Below, in pieces: positions 1 through 15,100 of a stretch of DNA of 64,000 nucleotides. Made by a program: the position numbers and the translations under genes. The notes beneath the pieces were generated by a model. It saw only the letters and a list, made by a program, of their open reading frames with translations, did no database searches and was not told the origin of the DNA. Positions within the stretch are counted from its first letter, which is position 1. The number at the start of each line of letters is the position of its first letter. Origin of the DNA: Microglena sp. YARC (taxonomy: Eukaryota; Chlorophyta; Chlorophyceae; Chlamydomonadales; Chlamydomonadaceae); the NCBI GenBank assembly GCA_022414725.1, contig CM039462.1, positions 129,649,113 through 129,713,112 on the forward strand. Reading direction: 5' to 3'.

Positions 1-3000
1 CGCTCTCAGCAAAGAAGACATTGAGAAGATGTTCAGTTTGGGGGACCAGATTAAGGTACGTTTGGCGTGGAGAATGGAAGCACACAATAAGGGCAGCAGT
101 GTGTGGGGTGTGAGGTGGTGGAATATGGGATGGTCGGAAGTTGCATGTGAAGCTGAATGATTTCAAAAGCGTATGACACCGAAAGAACATTGATAAATAT
201 CTCAGTGTGCCAAGGGGACGAGATCAAGGTACGGTTGGCGGGGAAACGAAGGGGGACAGTAGGGCAGCCTGCACGGATGATAGGGGTCAGGCAGTAGGTG
301 CTTTTGTGTGTTTGGGGCGGCAGAGGAGCAGGGGAGGGGGGGGGGCGGGGCGGGGGGGGTTGTGTAGAATGTTGTGGTGGAGGCGGCCCACAGGGGACAC
401 CATTTATTGGATGGGGGGAGGGGGGGGGGGATTGTGGTAAGAATGTTGTGTGGAGGGGGCCACAGGGGACACATTTATGGATGGGGGGGGGGGGGGCGGG
501 GAGGTTATGGGGCGGGTGAGAACGACAGGGCGGCCACAGTTAGCGGCAGCAATATGGGGATGTAATGGGGGCTGCCTATATTGAATATGCACAGCATGGT
601 GGAGTAGGGTGGGTGGTCGGTACGGTGGTGCGTAGGTGAGTGGTGGTGGTGGCGGCACAGTAGCAGGCAGGCATGTGGGGAGTATGGGGGTGGCCTGTTT
701 GAATAGCCACAGCATGTGGGTCGTGTTTTGTGTGTGTTGTACCGTTTGTTGGTGTGTTGGGTGTGCTGTGGTGTGGTGGGGGTGGGGTGGGGGTGGCCAG
801 GTGGGGGAGGGGGGGCCCACAGTCTTTAGGGCAGCATTATGGGGATGTATGGGGCTGCTATTTGAATATGGCCACAGCATGTCGGTGGTGGTGGGGGGTA
901 GGGCGTGTGTGTGTGTGTGAGGGGGGGGGGCGGGCACAGTAGGCGCAGCTGCCTTGTGGGATTGCTATGGGGTGCCTGCTTTGAATATGCCACAGCATTG
1001 TGTGTGTGTCGTGGGGGGTGTGGCGTGTGTGTGTGGGTGTGTAGGGGGGGGGCGCACAGTAGGGCAGCAGTAATGGGATGTAGGGGGTCCCTTCGGGATA
1101 TGCAGCAGCAGTTCTTACCACAATGTGTTCTTCGGGGCGAGGGGGGAGGGAGGGGGGGCCTACGGGGGGGTTAAGGCGGGGAAGACCATGCTCTGGTTGG
1201 AGGCCCCCATCCAGGCCCCATCGGACTGTTGTCTACAAATACATATCAGTCACATGGCCTTCATTCCGCGAAGCTGACACTTTGCGGCAATCACGTTCAG
1301 TGTGGGAGATGAGATTAAGGTGTGTTGGCTGTGGGGGATGTACAAAGACATCATGTGTTTGTGCTTGTGTGTGTGCTGCTGTGTGTGTGTGTTGTAGGGG
1401 GGGGGGAGGGGGGGGAGTAAGGGGGGACACGGGAGGACCATGCGCTCGGTGAGAGCTGTGGCCTGTAGATCTGCTGGATAAGGAAATAAAAATCTAATAC
1501 ACATATGCCAACTAACGTAACGGCTAGGTAATTAACTAGCTAACCAACTAACTAAATAATGTAACTAATTGACCTAACTGATGAACAAACTAAGTAACTA
1601 ACGTAAACCTAACTAACTAACTAAACTAACTAACTAACTAACTAACTAAACTAACCCACATTTAAACCAACCACACTAAACCAGGCATGGTTTGCCATAT
1701 AGACATTGGCTATTGTTCAAACGTAATTACCCTGAGCACCCTAATCTAACTAACTGTCTAACTAACTGCCTGAACTAAACTAACTGACTAATAACTGTCT
1801 TACTAACCAACTAACTATACTTAACTCAACTAACTAACTTAACTACAAACTCAACCCTCAACTAACTAACTAACCAAACCAATCTATTCACTCAGGTCAT
1901 GGTTTGCCGTTTAGACAATGATCGCCAACGTATATAACCGTGAGCACCAAATCTAAATAACTGTTTAAACTAGCTATGCTAACTAACTAGCTAACAACCA
2001 AACTAATCATCCAATTCTCTAGGGTCAATGGTTTGCCCAGATGACAAGTTCGCCAATCGTATAACCTGAGCACCAAACGCTTGGCGAGCTCTCAAACCCC
2101 TATGTGACATGGTCAAGGACTCCCAGGCTGACGGTGTTTTATGAGAAGGCCTGAGGAAGCTAGCAGCTGCATTCAGGTGCTAAGTTGAGCAGGCAGGAAG
2201 CTGCTAAGGAGCACAGGAGCCAATCAAAAACAGCAAGGACCCGGAGGCAGGACAGAAGCAGCAGGCCGGAGAAGAGAAAGCTCGAAAGGTGGCTCCCAGC
2301 TTTCAAGGTGACGTCTGTGGGTTTGTGGTGTGGGTGGGTGGGTGGGTGGGTTGTGGGGGTGGTAAGTTGTGCGGTCTTGGGTGTGTGGCGGGGGAGGGGG
2401 GGAGGGAGGGGGAGGCAATGGCAGGAGCAGCCAGGAACAGCAGCAGGACCCGACGCAAGGATAGGCAGGAAGCAGCAGCGCCGCGGAGAAGGGCAGAAAG
2501 CTCGAAAGGTGGCTCCCAGCTTCAAGGTGCGTTGTGGTTTGGAGAGGTGGGTGTGCTGGGTGGGTGTGGGTAAGTGTGTGGGTTTGTGCGTGTGTGTGTG
2601 GGGGGCGGAGGGGGAGGGGCAGGCAGGAGCAGCAGGCAGCAGCAGCAGGACCCAGGAAGGCAGGAAGCAGAAGCAGCAGTCCGAGAAGGAAGAAGACTCG
2701 AAAGGTAGGCTCCCAGCTTTCAAGTGTGCGTTGTGGGTTTGTGTGGCGGTGGTTGAGCGGTGGGGTGGGGTGTAAGTGTTGTGCGATTTGGGTTGTGTGT
2801 GGGGGGGGGTGGGGCTGGGGGGGGGGCGGCGGGGGCAGGCCAGGAGCAGCAGGAGCATGTCAGGGCAGGTACCGCGAGGCAGGACAGAAAGCAAGCAAGG
2901 GCCGCGAGGAAGGAGAAAGCTCGAAAGGTGGCTCCCAGCTTCAAGGTGCTGTTGTTGTGGTTTGTTGTGGGTGCGGTGGTGATGTGGGCAGGGGGTAAGC

Positions 3001-6000
3001 TGTGTGGGTTGGTGTGTGGGGGGGGGGGAGGGGGGGGGGGGGGGGGCAGGCAGGAGCAGAAGCAGCAGGCCGTGAGAAGCGAGGAAAGCTCCGAGTGGTT
3101 GGCTCCCAGCTTCAAGGTGCGTTGTGAAGTTTGTGTGGGTGCGCTTGGTGGGTCCGGGGAGTAAGTGGGTGGGTTGGTGGCGGGACTGTGTGTGTCTTTT
3201 GGTTTGGGGTGATGATGTGGTGTGGTTGGGGCGGTAAGTAAGTGGGATTGCGGTGGGGGCGCGTTGACTGTGGATTCTGGGTCGGTGGTGTGGAGGGGCT
3301 GTGTCGTGATGTTAGGGCTGGGTCGGTGTGTGTGTGGGGGGGGGGGGGCGGGGGGTTGGGGGTGGGCAAGTCGAGCAGCAGCCTAAGGCAGCTAGCAGCA
3401 GCAAGCCATCAGAAGGAGAAAGATGAAAAGTAGGCTGCCAGCTCCCAGCTACCTACGGTGCTTGTGTGTTGTGGTTTGTGGTGTGTGGGTGGGGGGGGGG
3501 GTACGTGGGTGGGTGCGTGTGGGGCGGCGGGGGTGGGGACAAGGGCGGTAAGTGTGTGGGGTTTGCGGTGCTGTGTGGGGTGGGTGCGGCAGGCAGAGAC
3601 AGCCAGAGCAGCAGAGCAAGCATAGAGCAGGAGCCGGAGGCCGGAGAGAAGGAGAAGCTCGAACCTGTGGTGGCCAGCTTCAAGCGTGCGTTCTAGGCTG
3701 TGGCGTTTGTGTACGTGCGGGTGGGCGGAGTGGGGGCTAAGTCGCAAGCGTGTGTCGTGTGGGGGGGTAACGTGGGGCATGTGTCGGGTGTGGGGTGGCG
3801 GTGACGGTTGAGGGTGGCGCGGGCAGCGCGAGCAGGCAGCACGAGCAGCCAGGAACCGGGAGCCGGAGCAGAGTAGGAGAAGCTGAAGAGTCTGGCTCCT
3901 AGACCTACTATAGGTAGCGTCGTGGGTTGTGTTGTGGATGCTGTGGGTGGGTCGGGAGGGGGGGGGGGGGTATCGTGTGTGGGTTTGGTGGGTGGGTGGG
4001 TGCTGGGTGGGCTGCATGTGTGTGGGGGCGGGGGTTGATGGTGTGGGGGTGGAGGGGGCAGGCACGGCAGAGCAGGCGGATGCAGCCAGCAGGAACCCGG
4101 AGGCAGGAGCTAGGAAGCCAGCAAGGGCCGTGAGAAGGACGAACAGCTCGAAGGTCGGCTTCCCAGCTTCAAGGTGCGATTGTAGGGTTTGTGATGGAGT
4201 GGAGTTGGCGTGGGTGGTGCGCCGCGGGGGGAGGCGGGAGGGGGGCGGGAGCGGGTGTCAGGCAGGCTCGTAGAGCAGGAGCAAAGCAGCAGACCCGGAT
4301 CATCAACTGTTTTTGCAGAGAAGAGAAGCAGCAGGCCGCGAGAGGAGAAAGCCGAAAGGTGGCTCCCAAGCCTTCAAAGGTGCAGTTCTGTGGTTTGTGT
4401 GGGTGGTGTGGAGTGGCGGGTTTTGATAAGGTGTGGGGTTTGGGGCTCTGGGGGGGTGCAGGCGAGGACAGGGCAAGACCCGAGGCATGCGAGCAGAGCG
4501 TCAGGCCGAGAGCAAAAGGAGGAAAAGCTCAAAGCTGGCTGGCATCCCAGCTTCACAGGTGCCCGTTGTGAGTTTGTGAATGCGTCTGGTTGGGTCGGCG
4601 TGGGGGGTCAAAACGTGGTGGCGGTGGGTGGCAGGAGGTGAACTGTTGTGTCTTGGGTATTTTTTGTGGTAGGTGTTTAATAGAAGGAATATATATGGGT
4701 TGCATAAGTGCATTATGTGTGGCAAGGTCAGCTGGATGGGTAGTGGTGCATGGAGAATGGGGATTTGTGTAGATGGGGCGGTACATAGGTGCAGTATTGA
4801 TGTAAGNNNNNNNNNNNNNNNNNNNNNNNNNNNNNNNNNNNNNNNNNNNNNNNNNNNNNNNNNNNNNNNNNNNNNNNNNNNNNNNNNNNNNNNNNNNNNN
4901 NNNNNNNNNNNNNNNNNNNNNNNNNNNNNNNNNNNNNNNNNNNNNNNNNNNNNNNNNNNNNNNNNNNNNNNNNNNNNNNNNNNNNNNNNNNNNNNNNNNN
5001 NNNNNNNNNNNNNNNNNNNNNNNNNNNNNNNNNNNNNNNNNNNNNNNNNNNNNNNNNNNNNNNNNNNNNNNNNNNNNNNNNNNNNNNNNNNNNNNNNNNN
5101 NNNNNNNNNNNNNNNNNNNNNNNNNNNNNNNNNNNNNNNNNNNNNNNNNNNNNNNNNNNNNNNNNNNNNNNNNNNNNNNNNNNNNNNNNNNNNNNNNNNN
5201 NNNNNNNNNNNNNNNNNNNNNNNNNNNNNNNNNNNNNNNNNNNNNNNNNNNNNNNNNNNNNNNNNNNNNNNNNNNNNNNNNNNNNNNNNNNNNNNNNNNN
5301 NNNNNNNNNNNNNNNNNNNNNNNNNNNNNNNNNNNNNNNNNNNNNNNNNNNNNNNNNNNNNNNNNNNNNNNNNNNNNNNNNNNNNNNNNNNNNNNNNNNN
5401 NNNNNNNNNNNNNNNNNNNNNNNNNNNNNNNNNNNNNNNNNNNNNNNNNNNNNNNNNNNNNNNNNNNNNNNNNNNNNNNNNNNNNNNNNNNNNNNNNNNN
5501 NNNNNNNNNNNNNNNNNNNNNNNNNNNNNNNNNNNNNNNNNNNNNNNNNNNNNNNNNNNNNNNNNNNNNNNNNNNNNNNNNNNNNNNNNNNNNNNNNNNN
5601 NNNNNNNNNNNNNNNNNNNNNNNNNNNNNNNNNNNNNNNNNNNNNNNNNNNNNNNNNNNNNNNNNNNNNNNNNNNNNNNNNNNNNNNNNNNNNNNNNNNN
5701 NNNNNNNNNNNNNNNNNNNNNNNNNNNNNNNNNNNNNNNNNNNNNNNNNNNNNNNNNNNNNNNNNNNNNNNNNNNNNNNNNNNNNNNNNNNNNNNNNNNN
5801 NNNNNNATTAAAAGCAATTAATCCCTCCATCCTTACGCCGTTTGTGTTTGAAGGTGGTCGTGGTCGTGCCGCAGGCAGGCCGCACCCCTCGGCCTGCCCC
5901 AGTGCTGCATCTCTATGGCAGCTGTTTCAAGCTCACCGCCCCAGGCTCACCACACCCAACCCCACCCCACACCTGCACACCTATATGACAAAACTCACAC

Positions 6001-9000
6001 ACCACTACTCTAAACCCCCCCCCCCCCCTCACACACACACACAGACCACCACCCCACTCCCCATCCCTCTCCGTGTGTGTTTGAAGGTGAGTCCTGGCTG
6101 GCCTCCGTGTGGCTCACGGCAGGCCCGCACCCCTCGGGCCTGCTTGCTGGATCTCTTTATGGGCTGTCTGTTTCAAGCTCCATCGCCCTAAGCTCACCAC
6201 ACCCAACCCACATACCACACCTGCAAACACCCCCCATCCCTTCCCCAAACCCCAATCGGCATCCCCCTACCCCGTTTGTGTTTGAAGGTGAGTCTGCTGG
6301 CCTCCGTGTGCCCACGGCAGGCGCACCCCTCGGGGCCTGCGCATGCTGATCTCTTATGGGTGTCTGTTTTCAAGCTCATCGCCCCAAAGTCCCACCTGGA
6401 GCTCCCAAAAGCCTGTCCCATGGTCCAGCTAGCGCTGCGCCTCCGGCGCTCGCAGCTGCTGCGGGCGTGGGAGGGCAGGAGCCAGCTTAACAGCGTGCAT
6501 ATGCGGTGGCTGAGGCGGAGTGAAGGACCCGTGCCAGCTAGCGGAGTGCAAGCTGGTGCTGAAAGTGGTGGATGGTGCTGTCATGCAGTCTGGGTGCACC
6601 CCATCAAGGCCTGGAAGCTGATGGGTAAGGTGACGAGGATGTGGCCATGGCTGATGCGGGGCAGAAGCCAGCTATCGATCCTACAGCTATGAGCACCCAA
6701 GCTGGTGTGGGCCAGAAGCCAGCTGCAGCTACCAATGCCGCCAACTCTTTGGCGACCAGAAGCAGCTACCGATACGTTCGACTGATGAGGTCATGAAGGA
6801 GCAGCCCGGTCACACATTCAGCTTACCTTGTCCCGAAGCCAGATACAGATGTGAACTCTCCAGGAGGTGAGGATCAGAAGCCAGCTGGCGGTATGAAGGA
6901 CGCAGCAGCTGAGGACCAGAAGCCAGCTGGCGACGTGAAAGCTGAGGTTGATCCCCAACCCAAGAAGAGTAACGAATTGAGAGGCCTGAATATGCCATTG
7001 AGTACCGCTTGCTTCACCACCAGGTTAAGGGGCTAGCCCCCCCCTGTTTGGCTGGAAAGCAGTACAGTGGCTACCCCCAAGAGCAACCCTGACCCCGGGG
7101 AATTCTTTGGAGCACACTTTCTGGTGTCTGGATACCTAGAGGTACAGGTGCGGGGAAGAAGAAGCCTTGGCTAGGCCCCCCAAGAAGCAGTACAGGCGGT
7201 TAAACTGGTTCTGGGGGCAAGGTGCCCTGCTGGCTAGGCTGCCTGGCCCTCCCGCAAGAAGGGAGGCCAGGGGGGAGGCTGGGACCCCCCGGGAGGAGAC
7301 CTCGTCTCAAGAAAGAAGAACGGTGGCTGCAGTTGACTATGTTCTGCGCCCCGCTGATTTGTCCGAGGCCCCCCCTTAGTATGCTAGCTGGGGGTGGAGT
7401 CTACCATGCGCCTATCTAAGCTACATCGTCGGAAACGCGGGGACGAAGTTCCACATCTCAAATCTTTGGAAGCTTGGAGGCAGCCCCACTTCAGGTAAAC
7501 TCCACAACCGATGTCTAACAACCAATTCAACCAACCAAGTCTTGGAGGGCTTGGAGGCAGGCCCCACTCGGTCGTGAACTCCACAAACCGATATTTTAAC
7601 CAACACAGCCAACCAACAAATTAGCCACCAATAAGCCAACCACCAACCAACCAACAGCAACCAACCAATAAGCCAAAACAATAGACGAGGGACTCAGCTA
7701 TCTGATCCAACCAACCAATAAACAACCAAGTAAGCCAACCAACCAATCCGACCAATAAGCAAGCCAACCAACCAATAAGCAACCAACACCAACCCAAACA
7801 GCAAGCCATAAAGCCCATTCCACCAGCCATCCGCTCAAACAACGATAAGGCAAGCAATAAGCAACCTTAACCAATCCAAGCCAATAAATGAAGCCAATAA
7901 GCCAACCAACCAACCACACAAAGCCAACCAGACCAACCAATAAGCCAACAACCAACCATGCAATCTCAGGACGGACCCACAACACCCCATAACAGTTTCC
8001 TTGTCCCTGGGCTCTTAGTACTCTAGAGGGCCAACAACTACTAACGCCAACCATCCACACTCACAATCACAGCACAACGACACACCAACCTACGCCAACA
8101 GCTTTTCCTGGCCCTGGCCTTATGCTCTGAGCTTAGGACCGCCCATCACTAGAACCACCCCATCCTACCCCATCCTAACAGATTCTCTGGCCACTGGCTG
8201 TAGCCAAAGCCAACACTCACCACCCGACCTGAAACCAGGCCCCGACTCCACCTCGAACCACCAATCCACTCACCCAATACCTCACCCACCCACCTGATCC
8301 ACCCAAACGGTTTCCTGGCGCCGGCTTCTAGCCCGAGCAGTATGTGAAAAAGTACAGCAGAGGCTGGGTGTACTGCATGGATGCCGTACTCAAGGCTTCA
8401 ATGTACAGGAGCTTCCACTCACCTCAAGAGTACTGCACCACCCAACCCAACACAGAGTTTCCTGCCGGCCGTCTAGCCTGGACCTCCTCGAGCAACCTAT
8501 AAGTCCAACCCAATCCACCCACCGCAACCACCACTCCCACCCACCCCCCCCACCCCACCCAACCACCCACCCAAACCCACCCTCCACCATCCTCACCCCA
8601 CCCAACACAAACCCACCACACCCATCCCACCCAACACAACAGGTTTCCTGGCCCCGGCCTCTAGCCCCGAGCCGTATGTGAACAAGTACAGCACAGGCTG
8701 GGGTGTACTGCGTTGGCTGCCTCAAGGCTCATGTGGAGGGTGACGACTCGCAAGGCTAATGCGAGTTGGTGGCTTTGGCTCGTACATCAATGCATTGCCT
8801 GTTCCATTGCCACTGTCGCAGATTTGTGTGCCTTGTCTCAGGTAAGCACCAAGTCCACATAAGGCACCCATCTTCACACACGCACACACACAAGACAACA
8901 CGGCAACGCACATGTTGAAGATGGCAAGGCTAAGCGTGTTGGTGGCTCGGGGCCGTCATCACGCATTGCCTGTTCCATTGCCACTAGGGTCAGATTTTGT

Positions 9001-11737
9001 GTGGCCCTTGTCTCAGGTAGGTACAGTCCTATCCATACAAGGCTAGGCGAGTTTGGTGCTTGGCGTCATCAGAGCATTGCTGTTCCATTGCCACTGTCCT
9101 GATTCGTATGGCCATTTTCTCAAGTAGGTACAGCCCATCCGCACCCCCCCAGACTGTAATAAACAAGACATCTGCACATGTACACCATACCAAACACTGT
9201 TGTTAATCAACCAAGACAAACACAGATGAATGCAAACTTACACAATGGCTAAGCGTGTTGGTGGCTTGGCTGTTATCAAACGCATTGCTGTTCCATTGCC
9301 ACTGTTCAGATTCGTATGGCCATTTTCTCAAGTAGGTACAGCCTATCTGCCCTCCCCCAGACTGTAAAAAGCATCTGCACATGTACACGCTATACCACAC
9401 ACAATCAACCAAACAAACCAGATGAACACATAAACTTACCACAAGGCAAAAGCGTACCCAGATGAATTGGTATAGAAATAAGAGATAAAGGAAATCACTG
9501 GTTTGTACTCTCCACTGTTCAGATTCGTTGGCCCTGTCTCAGGTACGTACAGCCTATCCCCCCCCCGCCCCCCCCCACCCCCCCCGCCCCCCCCCCGACT
9601 GTACAAAGCATTCTGCACAATATGAGCCATACCAAACACAATGAGCACAACACAACAAGACACATCACAACGCACATGTGGAGGGTGACGTAGGCGTGTT
9701 CGGTTAGCTGGCTGTAAAAGGCATCTGCAACATATCACCCATACGGAAAACCTAACAGCAATCCGTAACACACCTCCTTACCACCCCACACACCTCCCAC
9801 AATGTGTTAGGGCAAGACGGCAGAACGCCCAATACAGTACGCTGCGGGATGTGTTAAGCACTGCACTTGGCCCAGCCTAAAGAAGCTTGCCTCAACCCCT
9901 ACCTACACCCTGCCAACGCACCCCTTTTCAGCACACCACTACCCACACCACCACCACCCCACCCCCCACCCACCCCCATTCACCACCGCCCTTGGCCCCC
10001 CCAACACAACACCGCAATCCACTCCTTTCCACGCGCCCCCCCCCCGCCACCCACCGCCGACCACCCACCCGGTTCCCACACGCCAACACACCACAATGCC
10101 ACTCCAAGTCTCCACAGCCCCAGCCCCCCACCCTTCCACACCAACCCCCAACACACCCCAATACAATCCTTCACAGCCCCCACCCACCCTACCCACCACC
10201 CTTCCCAACCTTCCCACACACCCACCCCCACACCACACCCCAATCCACTCCTTCCCACGCCCCCCCCCCCCACCCCCACCCCCACCCCCACCCCCACCCC
10301 TTCCACACCCTACCCACCCCCGAAACACACACAATCCACTCCTCCCACGCCCCCCCCACCCACCCACCCCACCACCCTTCCACCCTACCCACCCCAACAC
10401 AACGCCCCAATCCACTCCTTCCCACGCCCCCCCCCACCCACCCCCCACCCCATCCCCCACCCCTTGCCACAATGTTTCAGGGCAAAGGGCAGAATGCAAC
10501 AACAAGTGCCGCTGCGGGATGTGTAAGCACTGAACCCGGCCGCAGCTAAAGAAAGCTTTGCCTAAACCCGCCTATCCACGCCCTACCCCCCCCCACAAAT
10601 GTTTCAGGGCAAAGGGCAGAACCGCAACTACAAGTGCGCTGCGGGATGTGTGAGCATCATGCAAACCGGCCCAGCCTGAAGAAAGCTTCCAACCTCAACC
10701 CCACCCTAGGCCACACTAACCGCTCTACCCACACGCTCACCCACACCTACCCACACCCACCCCTGCCCCACAATGTGTCAGGGAAAAGGGCAGAACCGCA
10801 AATACTGTACGCTGCGGGATGTGTAACACTGCTCCCGGCCAAGCCTAAAGAAAGCCTGCTAACCCCCCTCACCTCACACCCACACACACACTAACCGTAC
10901 CCTACCCCACACCCTGCCCACACCCTAACCCACCCCGCACCCTTCCCACAATGTGTCAGGGCAAAAGGGAAGAACCAGCAACACAGTGCGCTGCGGGAAT
11001 GGTAAGCACTGCATCACCCCCCCGGCCAAGCCTAAAGAAAGCCTGCCCTCAACCACCAAGCAGAGAGACGTGGAACACCACAAACACAGGGAATGCAGCG
11101 ACCTTTATGTGGGCGCATTCAATGTCATGCAGGTGCGGTGGGTGGTGTGACTGATAGGTGGGTGGGTGGTGATGTTATGGGTGGTTGGGTGTGTGTGGTG
11201 GTGTGCTGTGATAGCTTGTAGCGGGGGGGCGGGGGGGTGGGGTGGGGTGTACACCGCAACACCTAAGGGGAATGCAGCGACCTTTATTGGGCGCATCAAT
11301 GTCATGCCAGGGTGGGTGGTGGTGTGACTGGATAGGTGGGTGGGTGGTGATGTGATGGCTGGTGGGTTGGTGGGTGGTTGGTGTGTGTGATAGGTTGGGG
11401 CGGGGGGGCGGGTCTGGGGTGGGGTGTACACGCAACACCAGGGAATTGCAGCGACCTTTATTGGCAAATTTAATGTCAGGCAAGGTGGGTGGTGGTGTGA
11501 AGAGGGGTGGATGGGTGGTGAATGTGGATGGATTGTGGTGGGTGGTGTGGGTGGTGTGTTGATGGATAGGTTGGATGGTGGTGTGATGGTGGGTAAGTGT
11601 GGGTGGTAGCAGTGTAATGGATGGGTGAGTGGTGATGGTGTGATGCTTTGGGGGTGGGTGTACACCGCAACAGCCAGGAATGCCTGTAACCTTATTGGCA
11701 CATTAATGTCAGGCAGGTGGGTGGTGGTGTGAGTAGC

Positions 11738-11779
<42 letters not shown>

Positions 11780-12147
11780 TGTGATGGATTGGTGGGTGGT
11801 GGTGTGGTGGGTGGGTTGGCTGTACACGCAAACACCTAGAGGGAATGCTGCGACTTTATTTGGGCACATTAAATCATGCAGGTGGGTTGTGGTGTGATGG
11901 GTGGGTGGTGGTGGTGGAGTAATGGATGGTGGTGTGATAGCTGTGGGGGGATGGATGAACTGGATATTGGTAGGACTGGTGGTGTGGTGGTGGTGGGTGT
12001 GAATGGGTGAGTGTACATCAGGAGACATGCAACACCAGGGGAATGCGTGCGGTCCTTTAATCTGGCCATTAATGTCATGCAGGTGGTTGGATGGTGTGAT
12101 GGGTGGGGTGGGTGGGTCGTGGAGTAATGGATGGTGGTGTGATAGCT

Positions 12148-12178
<31 letters not shown>

Positions 12179-15100
12179 GATGGATTGGTGGGTGGTGGTG
12201 TGGTGGGTGGGGGTGGTGGTGGTGGTGTGGATGGGTGGGTGTAACAACCGCAACAACCAGGGAATGCTGCGACCTTCATGGGGTCCCATTAATGTCAGGC
12301 ATGTGGTATGGGGTGGTGTGAAAACCTTTTTCCCATGTGGTTCGGCGCGTCTTGAATTGAGCGACTCAGTGCGACCGCTAGTGCGACGCGTCGCCCCCGA
12401 AACCCCTTGGAGCGCGTGAACTAGGGTTTGGGGGGTCATTTCTTACTAGTTCAGCCGGACCCAGCAGCGCCATGCAGCGGCGGAATGGCGACACATTTAC
12501 ACACAAAAACGCAGCAGTGTGATAGGTAATGATACACGGCTGGTGGGGCGTGGAGTTTAAGGGAATCCCGTCGTACGCGGGCAGAGAGCGGTCTTCTACT
12601 CAACTGGACAAGCTACCATCGGGTTGATCAACAGACCTGCAACGCAAGAGGCGAACCCAAAGGGGGATTCGAACCCCCTGACTCTTCATCCTCAGCGATA
12701 TAACAGTAGTATAGCTTGGATGCATGTGTTGGGCATTTCTGCATCGCGACGCTATGCGTCCGCTAAAAGAGAAAAAAAAACGCTGGAGGGGCGTGGTGTT
12801 GAGGGGACCCTGTGTACGCCGCAGCTGGGAAAAGTCACCATTAAATGGGTCCGGCTGAACTGGTAAGAAATATCCACCTATAAGCCCCCCCCCAAGCTTC
12901 ATTGCTCCACGAGGTTTCGCAGGGGGCGGCGCTTTCACACATCTCGCCCCCACCACCCCACCCCATGCAACCCAACCTCCCTAAGCCTTCACCCACTTCC
13001 GGGGGTCTGGTGGGGGCTTGGTGTCGTCTGACACACACACGCCGCCCTCCTCCCACCCCCCCCCCAAACCCCTCTCTTTTCAACGCCTCTCACACACACA
13101 CTCACCAGTCTCACTCCGCCCCCCCCCTCCCCCTTGAGTAACCACTCCCCACTGTGCAGAACTACCTACTGAAGCTGAGTGGGGGATGGGTGACACGGCT
13201 TACTTACTCCCACCCCCACTAACACAACCACCCCTCACCCCCACGCCACTACCTCACCCACCGCCCACCACACAACACATACCCACCCCCAACTACACAC
13301 ACCGCCTGCCCGTCCCCCGCCCCCAACCCCACCTTCTTCAACCTTGCCTCTCACACACACACCACACTCCACCAGGGCCCACCCCCTGAGAACCACCCCC
13401 ACTGTGCAGAACTACCTAACTGAAGCTGAGTGGGGGATGGTGTTGCAAACGGCTTACTTACCCACCCCACTACACACACACACCAAGCTCCACCCCCACC
13501 CCACCCACAACCTCACCGCGCACCCCACCACCACACACCACTCACCCCCCCCAGCCCCCACTGTGACCACCCCCACTGTGCAGACACTACGACCTACTGA
13601 AGGCTGAGTGGGGGATGGGTTGCACAGCTTACTTACCCTCCCCCCCACCCCCAACCGATACCCCTTCCCCACCCCAACCATCTCACATTCTAACACACGG
13701 CACCTCACCCCCACCCACTGTGACCACCCCCACTGTGCAGAACTATCTAACTCAAGGCTGGGCGAGAGCTTTGGGACTGCTGGGTGAGGTTTGGGTGAAC
13801 CAGTTACTAACCCCCACCCACCCCGCACCTGCCAACCTCACACCCCACAGCCCCCCCACACTCCCGACCCACCTCACCCTCCTTCACCCCACCCGCACCC
13901 CACCCTGTGACCACCCCATGTGCACAACTATCTATCTCATCAGGCCGGGTTAGGGATTGGTGTATGCACTTAACTCTCGAAGCCCCCCCATGAGCGCCCC
14001 ACACTCTCACCCCTCACACAAGCACCAATCCTCCCCCCACCGCACTTTGACACCACCACCCACATGTGCAGAACTACACCATCTTTCTCAACGGCTGAGG
14101 CGAAGAGCTGTGGGGACTGCTGGGTGAGGGATGGATGGCACGGCAACCAACAGGTGGGAATGGATTCAAGAGAGAGGTGGGGGCAGCAGGTGCGTGGGGG
14201 CAGCTTAGGTGTTGTTGTGTAATGTGAGTGTGAGTGTACAATGTTGAGTGTGTGTGTTGGTGCAATCCTGAGAAGCAGATGGTAGGAGTGTATGGTAGGG
14301 TGAGGGATGGATGCACGAGCACGGCAAAGGTTGAAATCGGCATTCAAGAGAGAGAGTGGGGGCAGCAGGTGCGTCGACGGGTGGCAAGCAATTAGGAGTG
14401 TGTGTGTGTGGGGGGTTGGTGTGGTGTGTTATGTGTGAGCGTGTTGGGTGGGTGTGGGTGCATTTGTGAGTGCAATGAGTGTGTGTGGCACTCTCGAACG
14501 AAGCCGTTCGGAAAGGAGTGTATGGTAGGGAGAGGGATGGATGCACGGCGACCAACGGTGGAATGGCCATATCAGAGAGAGTGGGGGCAGCAGGTGCGTC
14601 GGGGCAGCTTAGGAGTGTGTGTGTGTGAGTTGTATGTTCAATGTGGGGGTGGATGTTGAGTGAGCGTGTGGGTGGGTGTTGAGTGTGTGGGTGGGGGTGG
14701 TGTGGGTGGGACAGAGTGAGAGTATGTTTTGAGTGTGTGGGTGGTATCTGTGAGCGGTATGGGTGGATGTGAGTGTTAATGAGTGTGTGCGTTCTCCGCG
14801 AAGCGTACAGAAATGAGTGTATGGTTAGGGGAAGGATCCGTGGTATACTGCACTCAGGGTGGGAAAAACGGTGGAATGGCATTCAAGGGAGAGTGGGGGC
14901 AGCAGGTGCGTGGGCAGCTTAGGTTGTGCGTTGTGTATGTGAGTGTGTTGGTGAGGGTGAGTGTGTGTTGCTGTGCTCTCGCAAGGGTATGGTAGGGAGT
15001 AGATGGTAGGGATAGGGATGGGTGATCAGCTCCAACGGTGGAATGGCATTCAAGAGAGAGTGGGGGCAGCAGGTGTATGGGGGCAGCTTAGGAGTGCGTG

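Larger units (their letters stand above)
12438..12871. mobile_element. TIR element (~434 bp) with nested SINE
   Basis: The 26 bases at 12438-12463 are the reverse complement of 12846-12871 with one mismatch (25/26). The inner sequence includes a SINE copy (12525-12725) and has no transposase frame, so this would be a non-autonomous element. I see no clear target duplication at its ends, and superfamily cannot be assigned. Confidence 0.55.

Noticed and set aside
4501..5830. Long frames on both strands through 4501-5830
   Set aside because: They are created by the N run; nothing supports coding.
9867..10549. Two overlapping ~220-codon Pro/Thr/His-rich frames
   Set aside because: Translation of the CCCACC spacer of an acceptor array; stops appear in the exon-like parts.
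11105..12439. 444-codon minus-strand Thr/His/Pro frame
   Set aside because: Antisense of GGTGGTG spacers and repeated exon ends.
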